DNA from: Bacillota bacterium
Lineage (GTDB): Bacteria > Bacillota > UBA5301
Assembly (NCBI GenBank): GCA_012735535.1
Contig: JAAYHC010000033.1
Location: 1 to 47,408, forward strand
Direction of reading: 5' to 3'
DNA: 47,408 nt
The position numbers were made by a program, and so were the translations under genes. The notes below the pieces were generated by a model. It saw nothing but the letters and a program-made list of their open reading frames with translations, did no database searches and was not told where the DNA came from. Every line of letters begins with the position of its first letter. The first letter of the stretch is position 1. Below, in pieces: positions 16,619 to 26,795 of this stretch.

Positions 16619-18001
16619 ATGAATTATGACCTGATGCAAGCATTGCATGAACTCACTCAGGACCGGGGCATCTCCATGCAAGTGCTGCAAGAGGCTATCG
16701 AGGCTGCTATCGCTTCAGCGTATAAACGCCATTACAGCACAACCGGTAATATCCGAGTCGAGTTTGGTGATAAACACGGGGGAGATATCAAAGTTTATTC
16801 TCTGCGCCAGGTGGTCGAGGAAGTAACCAACCCACAGTTGGAGATCTCGCTTGAAGAGGCCAGGGCCGTCAAGCCTTCCATTAACGTGGGGGATTATTTT
16901 GAAGAAGAGGTTACTCCGAAAGACTTTGGACGCATCGCCGCGCAAACGGCCAAACAGGTCGTGATTCAGCGAATTCGCGAAGCCGAACGGGATTTGGTCT
17001 ATGATGAGTTTATTGAACGGGTTGACGATATTGTCACCGGGGTCGTACAGCGGATTGAAAAGCGTAACGTTTTCATCGATCTTGGCCGGGCGGAAGGGAT
17101 CTTGCCGCCTAGTGAGCAGATTCCCAACGAACGTTATGCACACGGAGATCGCCTAAAAACTTACATTGTTTCGGTGAACAAGACCACCAAAGGCCCGGTG
17201 ATTACGCTGTCGCGGACCAACCCGGGTTTACTCAAGAGGTTGTTTGAGCTCGAAGTTCCCGAGATTTTTGATGGGATCGTTGAGCTCAAGAGCGTGGCCC
17301 GTGAACCTGGCTATCGGTCGAAAATAGCTGTCTATTCGCACGACCGAAATGTCGATCCGGTAGGGGCCTGTGTTGGTCAGCGCGGCAGCCGGGTGCAAAC
17401 AATCGTTAATGAGCTGCGGGGCGAAAAAATTGATATCGTTCAGTGGGATCCCGATATCGGCAAGTTTGTGGCCAATGCGCTCAGCCCGGCTAAGGTTGAG
17501 GCGGTGTATCCTAAATATGACGAAAAAGTTGCCAGAGTTGTCGTGAATGAGGATCAGCTTTCTCTGGCGATTGGACGCGAAGGGCAAAATGCTCGGTTAG
17601 CAGCGAAGCTAACGGGCTGGAAGATCGATATTAAGACCTGGGAGCAGATGCAAGATATCTTGGCCCAGGAGGCGGAGGAAGAAAAGGCGAGGGCAGCTGA
17701 AGCAGCAGCACAAAAAGCCAAAGAAACCGAGATCGATACGTCGCTGCTCGATGAGATGGTTGCGCAGATCATCGCCGATACTGTTGAGGAATCCAAAGAG
17801 GGTAAGGCGAAGAAAACCAAGAAAAAAGAGAAAGAGACTAAGGTGCTCCGGAATCTCGAAGATTTACGGGTACTTGTCGAAGGTGAGTCCGCTGAGCCGG
17901 CTGAGCCTGCGGAGGAAAAAAGCAAACAGAAGGAAGAGACAACGCCGACAATTGACAGTGATCTCTTGGACGATGCTCTGGCCGACTTGTTGGATATTTG
18001 A
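16619..18001 (+). CDS. nusA: Transcription termination/antitermination factor NusA with a long charged tail
   Basis: NusA binds RNA polymerase and modulates pausing, termination and antitermination. In order: N-terminal RNAP-binding domain (residues 1-130), S1 domain (RNVFIDLGRAEGILPPSEQ), then KH1 and KH2 (DPVGACVGQRGSRVQ; LAIGREGQNARLAAKLTG). About 110 extra residues follow the KH domains. They are first an A/E-rich helix, then K/E-rich stretches, and the protein ends DSDLLDDALADLLDI. Typical Bacillus NusA ends soon after KH2, so the tail is an extension. A similar acidic L-D-E-M pattern occurs twice (SLLDEMVAQI and DLLDDALADL), hinting at two short helical motifs. Confidence 0.96.
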   Translation: MNYDLMQALHELTQDRGISMQVLQEAIEAAIASAYKRHYSTTGNIRVEFGDKHGGDIKVYSLRQVVEEVTNPQLEISLEEARAVKPSINVGDYFEEEVTPKDFGRIAAQTAKQVVIQRIREAERDLVYDEFIERVDDIVTGVVQRIEKRNVFIDLGRAEGILPPSEQIPNERYAHGDRLKTYIVSVNKTTKGPVITLSRTNPGLLKRLFELEVPEIFDGIVELKSVAREPGYRSKIAVYSHDRNVDPVGACVGQRGSRVQTIVNELRGEKIDIVQWDPDIGKFVANALSPAKVEAVYPKYDEKVARVVVNEDQLSLAIGREGQNARLAAKLTGWKIDIKTWEQMQDILAQEAEEEKARAAEAAAQKAKETEIDTSLLDEMVAQIIADTVEESKEGKAKKTKKKEKETKVLRNLEDLRVLVEGESAEPAEPAEEKSKQKEETTPTIDSDLLDDALADLLDI

Positions 18002-18291
18002 TGGTCACTGGGGTGAGGGTGTTGAAAAGAGTACCAATCCGGACTTGCATTGCTTGTCGCCAAGCAGGAGACAAGCGGGCGCTGGTCCGCTTTGTGCGGA
18101 TGGCGGAAGGAACTGTCGTACTGGATCCCACCGGCAAGAAAGCCGGGCGCGGAGCATATGTTTGTCCTGATCCCGGGTGCTTATCCAAGGCCTTGGCCGG
18201 ACCACTGGAGAAAGCTTTAAAGATCTCCGTGGATCCGGAGACAAAAGAGAGGTTGAGGGCTGAGTTTGCAGAGCAAATTACATCCAATTGA
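18001..18291 (+). CDS. ylxR: YlxR family RNA-binding protein
   Basis: This small protein is encoded between nusA and infB in most Firmicutes. The family core is clear: PIRTCIACRQAGDKRALVRF and the GRGAYVCPDPGCLSKAL motif with its cysteines. The family's biochemical role is not settled; nucleoid-associated and RNA-binding (RNase P) roles have been reported. ATG 18001 overlaps the nusA TGA. TTG 18022, just before KRVPIRTC, is an alternative start closer to the family's usual N terminus. The end overlaps ylxQ. Confidence 0.93.
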   Translation: MVTGVRVLKRVPIRTCIACRQAGDKRALVRFVRMAEGTVVLDPTGKKAGRGAYVCPDPGCLSKALAGPLEKALKISVDPETKERLRAEFAEQITSN

Positions 18292-18619
18292 ACAAAAAGT
18301 ATTAGGTTATGTTGGTCTGGCTGCGAAGGCTGGAGCCTTGCTGAAAGGGGCCGATGCCGTCCTTGATGGGATCGCGCGCGGACGAGTAGAGTTGGTATTG
18401 GTGGCGCGAGATGCCGGCGGCATTGCCGATGCAGTAGCCAGAAGCTGCCGAGAAAATGACGTACCGCTGCTGTCAGTGGTGAATAAAGCCATTTTAGGCC
18501 GGCAGTTGGGGCGTGAGTCGTATGCGGTTGTGGGGCTGACCTCGCGAAGTATGGCGCAAGCGATTATCAGGGTGGTTGACCAAAGCCAGACAGCCGAGAA
18601 AAGTGGGGGTGTTTCTTGA
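18266..18619 (+). CDS. ylxQ: L7Ae/L30e-type RNA-binding protein YlxQ
   Basis: This 117-residue protein has the L7Ae fold: LGYVGLAAKAGALLKGADAV, then VELVLVARDAGG, and IIRVVDQS at the end. Members of this fold bind kink-turn RNA. The start codon is TTG 18266, inside the end of ylxR. It lies immediately upstream of infB, where the ylxR-ylxQ pair is conserved. Confidence 0.92.
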   Translation: MQSKLHPIEQKVLGYVGLAAKAGALLKGADAVLDGIARGRVELVLVARDAGGIADAVARSCRENDVPLLSVVNKAILGRQLGRESYAVVGLTSRSMAQAIIRVVDQSQTAEKSGGVS

Positions 18620-20890
18620 GTGGAGAAAGTAAGAGTATATGAATTAGCCAAAGAACTTGATGTCAACTCAGCAGATATGGTGAAAATGCTGCAAAAGCTG
18701 GGGTTGGATGTTAAAAATCATATGAGCGCGATTGATGGCGCCATAGCCAACCAGATTCGCGAGCGGACGAGAATCCTGCGGGAACGGAAGGAGTCTCGCG
18801 CTGCTGCGGAAGCCAGCGAAGAAACAACTCCCAAAGATGTCACCCCACAGGCGACAGCGCCGGCTAAGTCGACTGCTCCGGAAACGGAGGAGCCTGAGGT
18901 CGCGGAGGTCAGGGTAAAACCGGAAAGCCCGAAAAAGAAAAAGAGCGTTGACCTCGATGAGGAGATTGTTAAACCCAAAAAGCCTCTGAAAAAAGTCGCG
19001 CCGAAAGGCAAGCGAATTGAACTCTATGATCATGATGATGACGAGATCGAGTATCGGCTGCCCAAACGGCGTTCCCGTCGTTCGGATACGCGTAAAAACA
19101 AGCAACAGAGCCAGCCGACGGTAGCTACTCCGGTGCACAAAAAGGTGATCATTCCGCTTGAAGCTACCGTTAAAGAGTTGGCTGCCGTCTTGGGCATTCA
19201 GGCTACCGTGTTGATCAAAAAACTGATGGGCTTGGGCATCATGGCTTCGCTCAACCAAGTCGTCGATCCTGAGGCGGCGATATTGGTAGCGGAAGAGCTT
19301 GGTTTTGAAGCCGAATTTGAAAAGTCCAAAGATCCGGAAGAGCTTTATCTGCAAGATCCGGAAGATGCGCCGGAATCTTTAAAACCGAGACCGCCGGTGG
19401 TCACGATTATGGGCCATGTTGACCATGGTAAGACCACTTTGTTGGATGCGATCAGGGAGTCCAAAGTTGCTGCCACCGAGGCCGGTGGTATCACGCAACA
19501 TATCGGTGCCTATCAGGTTAAAGTCCGAGATCAGTTAATTACTTTCCTTGATACGCCCGGTCACGAAGCCTTCACAGCGATGCGTGCGCGGGGAGCTCAG
19601 GTCACCGACATCGTAGTGTTGGTGGTTGCTGCCGATGACGGCGTTATGCCTCAGACCGTCGAAGCGCTTAATCACGCCAAGGCGGCTAACGTACCGATTA
19701 TCGTAGCTATCAACAAAATGGATAAGCCGACGGCCAACCCAGACCGGATCAAACAGGAGTTGACCGAATATAATCTCATCCCGGAAGAGTGGGGTGGCGA
19801 TACGATCTATGTTCCGATTTCGGCGCTGCGTAAAGAGGGTATCGATGACATTTTAGAGATGATCCTGCTTGTTGCCGAGATGCAGGAGTATAAGGCTAAT
19901 CCGGACCGGCAGGCACGCGGCGTGGTCATCGAATCCAGGTTGGATCGCGGTATGGGCCCGTTGGCCACGGTTTTGATCCAGAAAGGAACTTTGCGGGTCG
20001 GCGACGTAGTTGTTTGTGGCCAGACCTTCGGGCGAATTCGAGCGATGACGAACTATCTTGGCGAACGGATTAAAGAGGCTGGACCCTCCACGCCGGTGCA
20101 GGTTCTGGGCTTGAATGATGCACCGTCTGCCGGCGATAGTTTTGCCGTCGTGGACGATGAGAAGATTGCGCGGACAATAGCTGAATCCCGTATTGAAAAA
20201 TCCCGTCAGGAGCAGTTACATCGTAGCTCCGCCTTGACGCTGGAAGACCTGTATAGCCGGATCAAAGAAGGGCAAGTCAAGAACCTGAATATTGTCCTGA
20301 AAGCTGATGTCGACGGCTCGGTGGAAGCCTTGAGAACCTCGTTGGAGCGGCTTTCCAATGACGAGGTCAAGGTTCAGGTGATTCACAGCGGTGTTGGCGG
20401 GATTTCCGAAAGCGACGTCATGTTAGCAAGTGCCTCCAACGCGATTATTATTGGCTTTAATGTCCGGCCGGAGCCAACTGCCAAACGTACCGCCGAGCGT
20501 GAAAAAATCGACATCAGGCTCTACCGCATCATTTACAACGCAATTGATGATGTGAAAGCCGCTATCGTCGGTATGCTTGAGCCTACTTATGAAGAACAGG
20601 TTATCGGACGGGCGGAAGTCCGTCAGGTGATTAGGGTTCCAAAGGTTGGAAACATCTGCGGTTCGTATGTTACCGACGGCAAAATTGCGCGTAATGCCCA
20701 GGTGAGGGTAATCCGGGATAATATCGTGATTCAGGAAGATAAGATCGCCTCGCTCAGACGGTTCAAAGACGATGTGCGGGAAGTCGATGCCGGATACGAA
20801 TGTGGCATTGGCCTGGAGAAGTTCCAAGACATTAAAGAAGGAGACATTATCGAAGCCTTTGTCATGAAAGAGGTTGCCCGGAGTTTATAG
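18620..20890 (+). CDS. infB: Translation initiation factor IF-2
   Basis: IF2 is the GTPase that positions initiator tRNA and joins the ribosomal subunits. There is an IF2_N domain at residues 1-50, then a charged low-complexity linker of about 120 residues, and a second IF2_N around 175-235. The G domain follows with G1 GHVDHGKT (about residues 264-271), DTPGHE and NKMD. The domain II-IV tail closes with the C-terminal fMet-tRNA-binding module. The total of 756 residues is typical. GTG 18620 directly follows the ylxQ stop. The gene ends in TAG. Confidence 0.97.
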   Translation: MEKVRVYELAKELDVNSADMVKMLQKLGLDVKNHMSAIDGAIANQIRERTRILRERKESRAAAEASEETTPKDVTPQATAPAKSTAPETEEPEVAEVRVKPESPKKKKSVDLDEEIVKPKKPLKKVAPKGKRIELYDHDDDEIEYRLPKRRSRRSDTRKNKQQSQPTVATPVHKKVIIPLEATVKELAAVLGIQATVLIKKLMGLGIMASLNQVVDPEAAILVAEELGFEAEFEKSKDPEELYLQDPEDAPESLKPRPPVVTIMGHVDHGKTTLLDAIRESKVAATEAGGITQHIGAYQVKVRDQLITFLDTPGHEAFTAMRARGAQVTDIVVLVVAADDGVMPQTVEALNHAKAANVPIIVAINKMDKPTANPDRIKQELTEYNLIPEEWGGDTIYVPISALRKEGIDDILEMILLVAEMQEYKANPDRQARGVVIESRLDRGMGPLATVLIQKGTLRVGDVVVCGQTFGRIRAMTNYLGERIKEAGPSTPVQVLGLNDAPSAGDSFAVVDDEKIARTIAESRIEKSRQEQLHRSSALTLEDLYSRIKEGQVKNLNIVLKADVDGSVEALRTSLERLSNDEVKVQVIHSGVGGISESDVMLASASNAIIIGFNVRPEPTAKRTAEREKIDIRLYRIIYNAIDDVKAAIVGMLEPTYEEQVIGRAEVRQVIRVPKVGNICGSYVTDGKIARNAQVRVIRDNIVIQEDKIASLRRFKDDVREVDAGYECGIGLEKFQDIKEGDIIEAFVMKEVARSL

Positions 20891-20902
20891 GGAGTGTGAA
20901 CT

Positions 20903-21268
20903 ATGTCGAATACCCGTAAAGTCAGGATTGAGGACCAAATCCGTACGGAAATTGGGGATATGCTGTTAAAAGACTTAAAGGATCCGCGGATCGGGTTTGC
21001 CAGCGTGACTAGGGTGCAATTGTCCGGAGACAAACGCGAAGTGAAAGTATATATCAGCGTTTTTGGAACCGATGAGGAAAAACAGCAGACGATGCAGGCT
21101 TTGAACCATGCCAGGGGGTTTATCCGCACCGAAATCGGTAAGCGCATTAAGCTCCGCCATACGCCGCAGATCCACTTTATCCTCGACGAATCCATAGAAC
21201 AGGGCTCTAAAGTAATGGCGATCTTATCCGAGTTGGCCAAGAATAGTGAGGAGCCGAAAGGAGAGTAG
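20903..21268 (+). CDS. rbfA: Ribosome-binding factor A
   Basis: RbfA is a KH-fold factor for late 30S maturation and 16S 5'-end processing. Family motifs are RKVRIEDQIRTEIGDML, LKDPRIGFASVTRVQLSGD and KRIKLRHTPQIHFILDES. Length is 121 residues. It sits 12 bases after infB with GGGAGTG as RBS. The stop TAG is followed two bases later by the nrnA start. Confidence 0.96.
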   Translation: MSNTRKVRIEDQIRTEIGDMLLKDLKDPRIGFASVTRVQLSGDKREVKVYISVFGTDEEKQQTMQALNHARGFIRTEIGKRIKLRHTPQIHFILDESIEQGSKVMAILSELAKNSEEPKGE

Positions 21269-21270
21269 TC

Positions 21271-22242
21271 GTGCATTCGATCGGCTCAGCACAAGAGATA
21301 CTTACGCAGCTCAAAGCAGGAGATAACTATCTCCTGCTCTCACATGTTCATCCCGACGGGGATAGTGTCGGGTCATTGCTCGGGCTTGCCGACCTCTTAC
21401 AGCAGATGGGCAAGCAGGTGACGATTGCTTCTACGGAAGAGGTCGCTGCGACCTTTCACTTTATCCCCGGAATTGAACAGGTTCGGGTCGGCGAAACCGA
21501 GTTGGCCGCCGATTACGAATATGTTGTGGCGGTAGATGTTTCCGACTACCGGCGGGTCGGTTCTTTGCGTTCTTACCTTGAGCGGGCTCAACTGGTCATC
21601 AACATCGACCATCATTTGGGTAACGAGTTTGGCCGGCCGAAATATGTGCGAACCAGCGCCTGCGCTACCGGTGAACTAATCTATGAGTTGTTTGAATTGG
21701 CCGGTCTTGAGCCTAGTTACGGCGCGGCCATCGCCTTATACACTGCGATTGTAACCGATACCGGCCGATTTAGCCATGCAAATACTACTGCCGAGGCTTT
21801 TCGTATTGCGGCCAATCTTGTTAAGCTCGGGGTAGAGCCGTATCAGATCTTTCACCAGATCTATCAGCGTAAAGACCTCGGTTTTATCAGATTGCTCGGC
21901 AAAGTGCTGGCCAGCTTGCAGACTGCTTGTGGCGGCCGGGTTGTCTACATTATCATGGATCAGGCAATGCTTACCGAGTATTCACCCGATCTGGGCGATA
22001 GTGAAAATTACATCGCCTATGCCCAAATGGTCGAAGGGGTCAAAATTGCGTTGCTATTTCGCCAGTTAGCCGATGGACGCACCAAAGTTAGTTGGCGATC
22101 GGTTCCCGGTGTTGACGTGAGTGTTTTTGCGCGGGAGTTCGGCGGAGGAGGCCATGCCAATGCCGCCGGCTGTGAAATCGATCTCGAACCGCAGCAGGCA
22201 GCGGAAAAAGTCCTCACTTTCTTGGACAAGCATTTTTGCTAG
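21271..22242 (+). CDS. nrnA: DHH-family nanoRNase / pAp phosphatase
   Basis: NrnA degrades 2-5 nt RNAs to mononucleotides and dephosphorylates pAp. The DHH domain shows LLLSHVHPDGDSVGSLLG, VAVDVSDYRR and INIDHHLGN. The DHHA1 substrate-binding domain ends with EFGGGGHANAAGCEI. Length is 323 residues. The start is GTG 21271. The gene lies between rbfA and truB, a common order in Firmicutes and relatives. Confidence 0.95.
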   Translation: MHSIGSAQEILTQLKAGDNYLLLSHVHPDGDSVGSLLGLADLLQQMGKQVTIASTEEVAATFHFIPGIEQVRVGETELAADYEYVVAVDVSDYRRVGSLRSYLERAQLVINIDHHLGNEFGRPKYVRTSACATGELIYELFELAGLEPSYGAAIALYTAIVTDTGRFSHANTTAEAFRIAANLVKLGVEPYQIFHQIYQRKDLGFIRLLGKVLASLQTACGGRVVYIIMDQAMLTEYSPDLGDSENYIAYAQMVEGVKIALLFRQLADGRTKVSWRSVPGVDVSVFAREFGGGGHANAAGCEIDLEPQQAAEKVLTFLDKHFC

Positions 22243-22253
22243 AGGCTAGGGGT

Positions 22254-23171
22254 ATGTATTCCGGATTTTTAAATGTGCTCAAACCGCCCGGGATGACTTC
22301 CCATGACCTGGTGGCCTGGTTGCGCAGGACTCTACGTCAGAAAAGAATAGGTCATTCGGGTACGCTTGATCCTAACGCCGCCGGGGTCATGGTTATCGCC
22401 CTTGGGGCAGCTACTCGACTGCTGGAATACTTAGATGACCAAGCCAAAGAATATATCGGTCTGGTTAGACTGGGTATTGATACCGACACGTATGACTCTG
22501 AGGGCCAGATTGTCCGGCAATATCCGGAGATGGCGTGTACTTTGGCTGAAGTGCAGACCGCCGCGGCCGGATTCCTGGGTCAGCAGCGGCAAAAACCGCC
22601 GTTAGTCTCGGCCATTCGCATTGGCGGCAAGCGCCTATATGAATATGCGCGTCGGGGCCTCGAAGTTGACAGGCCTGAGCGCGTAGTCGTCATCCACGAG
22701 TTGGAGATCTCACCTTTACAAGTCAAGCCAGTTTACGGGATCGGTGATTTGCTACGGCTGAGAGTCAGATGCAGCAAAGGCACGTATATTCGCAGTCTCG
22801 CCTATGATTTGGGGCGGCGGCTGGGGGGAGGCGCCCATTTGGCCAGCCTCTTACGGACGGAAAGCGATGGCTTTGGCATTGACGGTGCCTTGACGATCGA
22901 AGAAGTCACTCAGTTGGCAGCAGAGAACCGGCTTTCATCGGTCATTACCAGTATGGAGCGGCCGCTCAGGTTCAGAAAAGTTGACTTAACCGAATCTGAG
23001 TTAAAGCCCATTTTGAACGGAAATGCCCTGTCAGTCTCGTGGAATGCTAAGCCTGGTGAGTTTTTTTGTTTAATGCATCATGGTCGTCTGACGGCGATAG
23101 CAGAATACGGGCTGAAATCGGGCCGTGGTTACTTGCAGCCGGTGAAGGTGTTAGCGCATGAACAAGGTTAG
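22254..23171 (+). CDS. truB: tRNA pseudouridine(55) synthase
   Basis: TruB makes pseudouridine 55 in the T-loop of tRNAs. Motifs are NVLKPPGMTSHDLVAWLR, then IGHSGTLDPNAAGVMVIALG with the catalytic Asp, and KGTYIRSLAYDLG. A C-terminal PUA-like domain ends the protein. ATG 22254 is chosen because AGGCTAGGGG lies just upstream; an in-frame TTG at 22236 is within the end of nrnA. Length is 305 residues. The end overlaps ribF by 14 bases. Confidence 0.95.
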   Translation: MYSGFLNVLKPPGMTSHDLVAWLRRTLRQKRIGHSGTLDPNAAGVMVIALGAATRLLEYLDDQAKEYIGLVRLGIDTDTYDSEGQIVRQYPEMACTLAEVQTAAAGFLGQQRQKPPLVSAIRIGGKRLYEYARRGLEVDRPERVVVIHELEISPLQVKPVYGIGDLLRLRVRCSKGTYIRSLAYDLGRRLGGGAHLASLLRTESDGFGIDGALTIEEVTQLAAENRLSSVITSMERPLRFRKVDLTESELKPILNGNALSVSWNAKPGEFFCLMHHGRLTAIAEYGLKSGRGYLQPVKVLAHEQG

Positions 23172-24108
23172 TAAGGCAGAACAGTTTTTGATCCAGAACA
23201 ACCCACCGCCGCAAAACGCGATTTTAGCCCTTGGTATTTTCGATGGGGTGCACCTCGGCCACCAAAAGCTGATGCGGATGGCGATTGCGGCGGCCAAAGA
23301 TTGTTTGCCGCACCCGTGCAGTACAGGTGCGCTCTCTTTTTGGCCACATCCGCAGAACGTCTTCACCCCTGATGATCCGGCAGTGCAGCTGACCTTCCCG
23401 GATGAGCAGGCCGAGTTGATTAAAGCACTCGGCATAGACTATTTTGGTTGCTTTCATTTCACGAAGGAGTTTGCTGCTTTAACACCGCGTGAATTTGCCG
23501 CGCAGGTTCTTGTCGAACAATTAGCGGTCGCCGGCGTGGTCATCGGTTTTAACTTCCGCTACGGCCGTAATAATACCGGTAATTGTCAGACCCTGCTAGA
23601 AGCCGGACGTGAATTCGGCTTTCGCGTGTTGGTCTGTGACCCGGTAAAGTATCAGGGCCAAGTGATCAGTAGTACCCGCATCCGTACTGAGCTAAGTGCC
23701 GGTAATGTCGAGCTTGCCGGCGCGCTCTTGGGCCGCCCCTATTTTCTCAAGGGTCGGGTTGCCCGCGGTTTTGGGCGGGGTAAGCAACTGGGATTTCCTA
23801 CGGCTAATTTGCTCGTTCCGCAAGCCAGACTGATCCCGGCTTCGGGGGTCTATGCCGGGCGAGTTAGGATTGCCGAGGCGGAGTATTTGGCAGCAATCTT
23901 TGTGGGTGCCCCCATGACTTTCGGCCAGTTTTCTTCGTCAGTTGAGGTCTTTATAATAGATTACAACGGTGCTGATTTATACGGTTCTGAGTTGCAAGTC
24001 TCCTTTATCCGGCGCTTGCGTTCAGTCGCCAAATTCGCTTCGGTAGAAGAGTTGGTTGCGCAAATTCAGCGGGATGTTGAGCAAATTAAAGAATTAGCTG
24101 CTGAATAG
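23158..24108 (+). CDS. ribF: Bifunctional riboflavin kinase / FAD synthetase
   Basis: RibF converts riboflavin to FMN and then FAD. The N-terminal nucleotidyltransferase domain has ALGIFDGVHLGHQKLM, and later ISSTRIRTEL. The C-terminal flavokinase domain has GFGRGKQLGFPTANL with the PTAN motif. Length is 316 residues. It overlaps the end of truB and is the last gene of the rimP operon before a new promoter for rpsO. Confidence 0.95.
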   Translation: MNKVSKAEQFLIQNNPPPQNAILALGIFDGVHLGHQKLMRMAIAAAKDCLPHPCSTGALSFWPHPQNVFTPDDPAVQLTFPDEQAELIKALGIDYFGCFHFTKEFAALTPREFAAQVLVEQLAVAGVVIGFNFRYGRNNTGNCQTLLEAGREFGFRVLVCDPVKYQGQVISSTRIRTELSAGNVELAGALLGRPYFLKGRVARGFGRGKQLGFPTANLLVPQARLIPASGVYAGRVRIAEAEYLAAIFVGAPMTFGQFSSSVEVFIIDYNGADLYGSELQVSFIRRLRSVAKFASVEELVAQIQRDVEQIKELAAE

Positions 24109-24137
24109 TTGGCAATCTTTTATAGGTGTGATAAGAT
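24109..24137 (+). promoter_or_regulatory. Predicted SigA promoter for rpsO
   Basis: TTGGCA (24109-24114), a 17-base spacer, and TAAGAT (24132-24137) preceded by TG at 24129-24130 (extended -10). The -35 partly overlaps the bases just after the ribF stop. Transcription would start near 24144. Confidence 0.65.
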
Positions 24138-24143
24138 AAAAAA

Positions 24144-24204
24144 TGGCTGACAGCCGAACGTTCCACTCGGATTGATGAGACTCCGACGCAATTCTGGGTG
24201 GACC
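24144..24204 (+). promoter_or_regulatory. Structured rpsO leader, candidate S15 autoregulatory site
   Basis: The leader can fold into GGCT/AGCC (near 24145-24155) and then a longer element. TCCAC (24162-24166) pairs with GTGGA (24198-24202), and TCGGA (24167-24171) pairs with TCCGA (24182-24186). This leaves an 11-base bulge on the 3' side. S15 is known to repress its own mRNA through structured leaders in several bacteria, including Firmicutes. Whether this fold matches a known S15 leader class was not tested. Confidence 0.45.
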
Positions 24205-24233
24205 GCGATTCTGAGATTATGGAGGTGAAGAGG

Positions 24234-24503
24234 ATGGCTTTGTCCAGCGAGAAAAAGCGGGAGCTAATCGAAGAGTTTAAGCTTCACGACGGGGATACCG
24301 GGTCGCCGGAGGTTCAGATCGCAATTTTGACTCAGCGTATTAACGATCTAACTGAGCATCTTAAAGTGCACAAGCATGATCACCACTCCCGGCGCGGCTT
24401 GTATAAGATGATCGGTCAGCGACGCGGTTTGTTGAATTACCTGATGAAAAAAGACATCAATCGCTACCGAGAGATCATTAGTCGCTTAGGCATTAGAAAG
24501 TAA
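24234..24503 (+). CDS. rpsO: 30S ribosomal protein S15
   Basis: S15 is a primary binder of the 16S central domain. The 89-residue length is exactly the family norm, starting [15 protein letters not shown]. The signature [20 protein letters not shown] is present. ATG 24234 is set by GGAGGTGAAG upstream; an earlier in-frame GTG at 24198 lies in the leader helix. It has its own promoter and terminator, with pnp next, as in most bacteria. Confidence 0.97.
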   Translation: MALSSEKKRELIEEFKLHDGDTGSPEVQIAILTQRINDLTEHLKVHKHDHHSRRGLYKMIGQRRGLLNYLMKKDINRYREIISRLGIRK

Positions 24504-24520
24504 AGTTTATCTGTGGAGGA

Positions 24521-24552
24521 TGAGCGGGTGAGCAAAAACCCGCTTATTTTTT
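24521..24552 (+). terminator. Intrinsic terminator after rpsO
   Basis: TGAGCGGGT (24521-24529) pairs with ACCCGCTTA (24538-24546), with one G-T wobble, across an 8-base loop. Six T residues follow (24547-24552). Some readthrough into pnp is possible, as known for rpsO-pnp in other bacteria. Confidence 0.85.
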
Positions 24553-24690
24553 ATGCGGTATAACGGTAAAGATAATCATTGCCTCTTATTTTGGTGGGGT
24601 TAGAGGGAATTCTAAATACAGTATGGAAATGTTTTCATTTGAAAAGCTAAGGACTGAGAATGAGAACGAGATAGGAGGATAATTTCAAGC

Positions 24691-26781
24691 ATGAGTTCGT
24701 ACGAAATGGATTTCGGTGGACGGAAACTGGCCATCGAGTCCGGTGAATTAGCCGGCCAAGCTAATGGCGCAGTTTTAGTTCGTTATGGGGAAACAGCGGT
24801 TTTGGTTACCGCGACCGCCTCGAAAGAACCGAGAGAAGGTATCGATTTTTTCCCATTGCTAGTTGATTTTGAAGAGAGGCTGTACGCCGTTGGCAAAATC
24901 CCCGGCGGTTTTATTAAACGCGAAGGCCGGCCAAGTGAGCAGGCCATTCTTTCGGCCCGGATGATTGATCGCCCCCTACGGCCGCTTTTCCCGAAAGGGT
25001 TCCGCAATGATGTTCAGGTTGTGGCCCACGTCTTCTCGGTTGACCAAGATAATGCTCCGGATATCCCGGCGCTAATCGGCGCATCCTGCGCCCTGTGCAT
25101 CTCGGATATTCCTTTTCTTGGCCCGGTCGGTGGGGTGCGTGTAGGCCGTATTAACGGTGAATTTTTGATTAATCCCACTTTAGAGCAACGTGAACAAAGT
25201 GACTTTGACTTAGTGGTCGCCGGAACCAAGGATGCGATTATGATGGTGGAAGCCGGAGCCAAAGAGGTCCCGGAGGAGATCATCTTAGATGCGATCATGT
25301 TTGGTCATGAGGAGATCAAACGGCTCGTAGCCTTCCAGGAACAGATCGTGAGCGAGATTGGTAAACCCAAACGGGAGTTTGCTTTGTTCCAAATCGAGCC
25401 CGAGGTTGAGCAGTTGGTCCGCGAACTGGGCACAGACCTGCTCAGAGCTGCCATTACAAATCCCGATAAAACGGCGCGGCAAGAAGCTACCGATCAGGCC
25501 AAGGAAGATATTCGCGCGATGTACCAGGAGCGGGTCGGGGAAGAACGCTATCTGCTGACCTCAAAAATGGTCAATGAAGTCTTGGATAACCTGGAGAAAG
25601 AAATTGTCCGCGGGATGATTGTCAATGAACGGCTGCGTCCCGATGGCCGCCGGCCGGATGAAATCCGCCCGATCTCTTGTAAGGTGGGTTTGCTGCCGCG
25701 CGCTCATGGTTCCGGATTGTTTAACCGTGGCCAAACGCAAGTTATGACCGTGACCACGTTGGGGATCCAATCCGATGTTCAGATCCTGGACGGTTTGGGA
25801 GCTGAGGAGTTTAAACGCTATATGCATCATTATAACTTCCCGGCCTATAGCGTCGGCGAAGTCCGGCCGATGCGCGGACCCGGGCGGCGCGAGATCGGTC
25901 ACGGTGCCCTGGCGGAGAGAGCTTTGTTGCCGGTACTGCCGTCGCCTGATGAGTTTCCCTATACGATCAGGGTGGTCAGTGAAGTCTTGAGTTCTAACGG
26001 CTCCACCTCGCAGGCCAGCGTTTGCGGGAGCACCTTATCCTTGATGGATGCAGGTGTGCCGATTAAACGGCCGGTTGCCGGTATCGCCATGGGCTTGATT
26101 AAAGAAGGTGACGAATACGTCATTCTCTCGGATATCCAGGGGCTCGAAGACCATTTGGGAGATATGGACTTCAAAGTGGCCGGTACCGAGGTAGGGGTCA
26201 CCGCGATGCAAATGGATATCAAGATCCCCGGCATTGGGCGAGAGGTCTTGGCCAGGGCTTTGCAGCAGGCACACGAAGGGCGAATGTTCATTCTGAGTAA
26301 GATGCTCGAAGTGATGCCGGCTCCGCGCCCGAATATCTCGCGTTACGCGCCGCGAATCATTCAGATCAATATCGACCCTGAAAAGATTCGCGATGTCATC
26401 GGGCCAGGCGGCAAGACTATCCGCAAGATTATCGCTGAAACCGGCGCCGACATTGATATTGAGGATGACGGACGCGTCTTCATCGCCTCGGTTAACGAGG
26501 AGTCCGGTCTCTTGGCCAAATCGGTCATTGAGAGCTTAACCAAAGAGGTGGAGGTTGGCGAGGTTTACGAAGGTGTCGTGAAACGGATCGTCAATTTTGG
26601 CGCTTTTGTCGAGATTGGTCCGAACAAAGAGGGCTTGGTGCACATCTCGAAGCTCGCCAAGCGCAGGGTAGATAAAGTCGAAGATGTGGTCAATATCGGC
26701 GATACGATTCGGGTCAAGGTTATCGAGATCGACAGCCAAGGCCGGATCAACCTATCGCACAAAGAATTTGCCGACGAATAA
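24691..26781 (+). CDS. pnp: Polyribonucleotide nucleotidyltransferase (PNPase)
   Basis: PNPase degrades RNA 3' to 5' by phosphorolysis. It has two RNase PH-like domains separated by an all-helical linker (around residues 240-310). Core motifs include [40 protein letters not shown] and [14 protein letters not shown]. The C terminus has a KH domain ([20 protein letters not shown]) and an S1 domain ([20 protein letters not shown]). Length is 696 residues. RBS TAGGAGG lies about 9 bases before ATG. The 138 bases between the rpsO terminator and pnp hold no promoter that I could call with confidence. Confidence 0.97.
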   Translation: MSSYEMDFGGRKLAIESGELAGQANGAVLVRYGETAVLVTATASKEPREGIDFFPLLVDFEERLYAVGKIPGGFIKREGRPSEQAILSARMIDRPLRPLFPKGFRNDVQVVAHVFSVDQDNAPDIPALIGASCALCISDIPFLGPVGGVRVGRINGEFLINPTLEQREQSDFDLVVAGTKDAIMMVEAGAKEVPEEIILDAIMFGHEEIKRLVAFQEQIVSEIGKPKREFALFQIEPEVEQLVRELGTDLLRAAITNPDKTARQEATDQAKEDIRAMYQERVGEERYLLTSKMVNEVLDNLEKEIVRGMIVNERLRPDGRRPDEIRPISCKVGLLPRAHGSGLFNRGQTQVMTVTTLGIQSDVQILDGLGAEEFKRYMHHYNFPAYSVGEVRPMRGPGRREIGHGALAERALLPVLPSPDEFPYTIRVVSEVLSSNGSTSQASVCGSTLSLMDAGVPIKRPVAGIAMGLIKEGDEYVILSDIQGLEDHLGDMDFKVAGTEVGVTAMQMDIKIPGIGREVLARALQQAHEGRMFILSKMLEVMPAPRPNISRYAPRIIQINIDPEKIRDVIGPGGKTIRKIIAETGADIDIEDDGRVFIASVNEESGLLAKSVIESLTKEVEVGEVYEGVVKRIVNFGAFVEIGPNKEGLVHISKLAKRRVDKVEDVVNIGDTIRVKVIEIDSQGRINLSHKEFADE

Positions 26782-26795
26782 AGGCTATCACAAGC

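Noticed and set aside
18668-19354. Minus-strand frame of 228 codons opposite infB
   Set aside because: It lies wholly opposite the well-supported infB gene, has no ribosome binding site, and its composition mirrors the charged linker of IF2.
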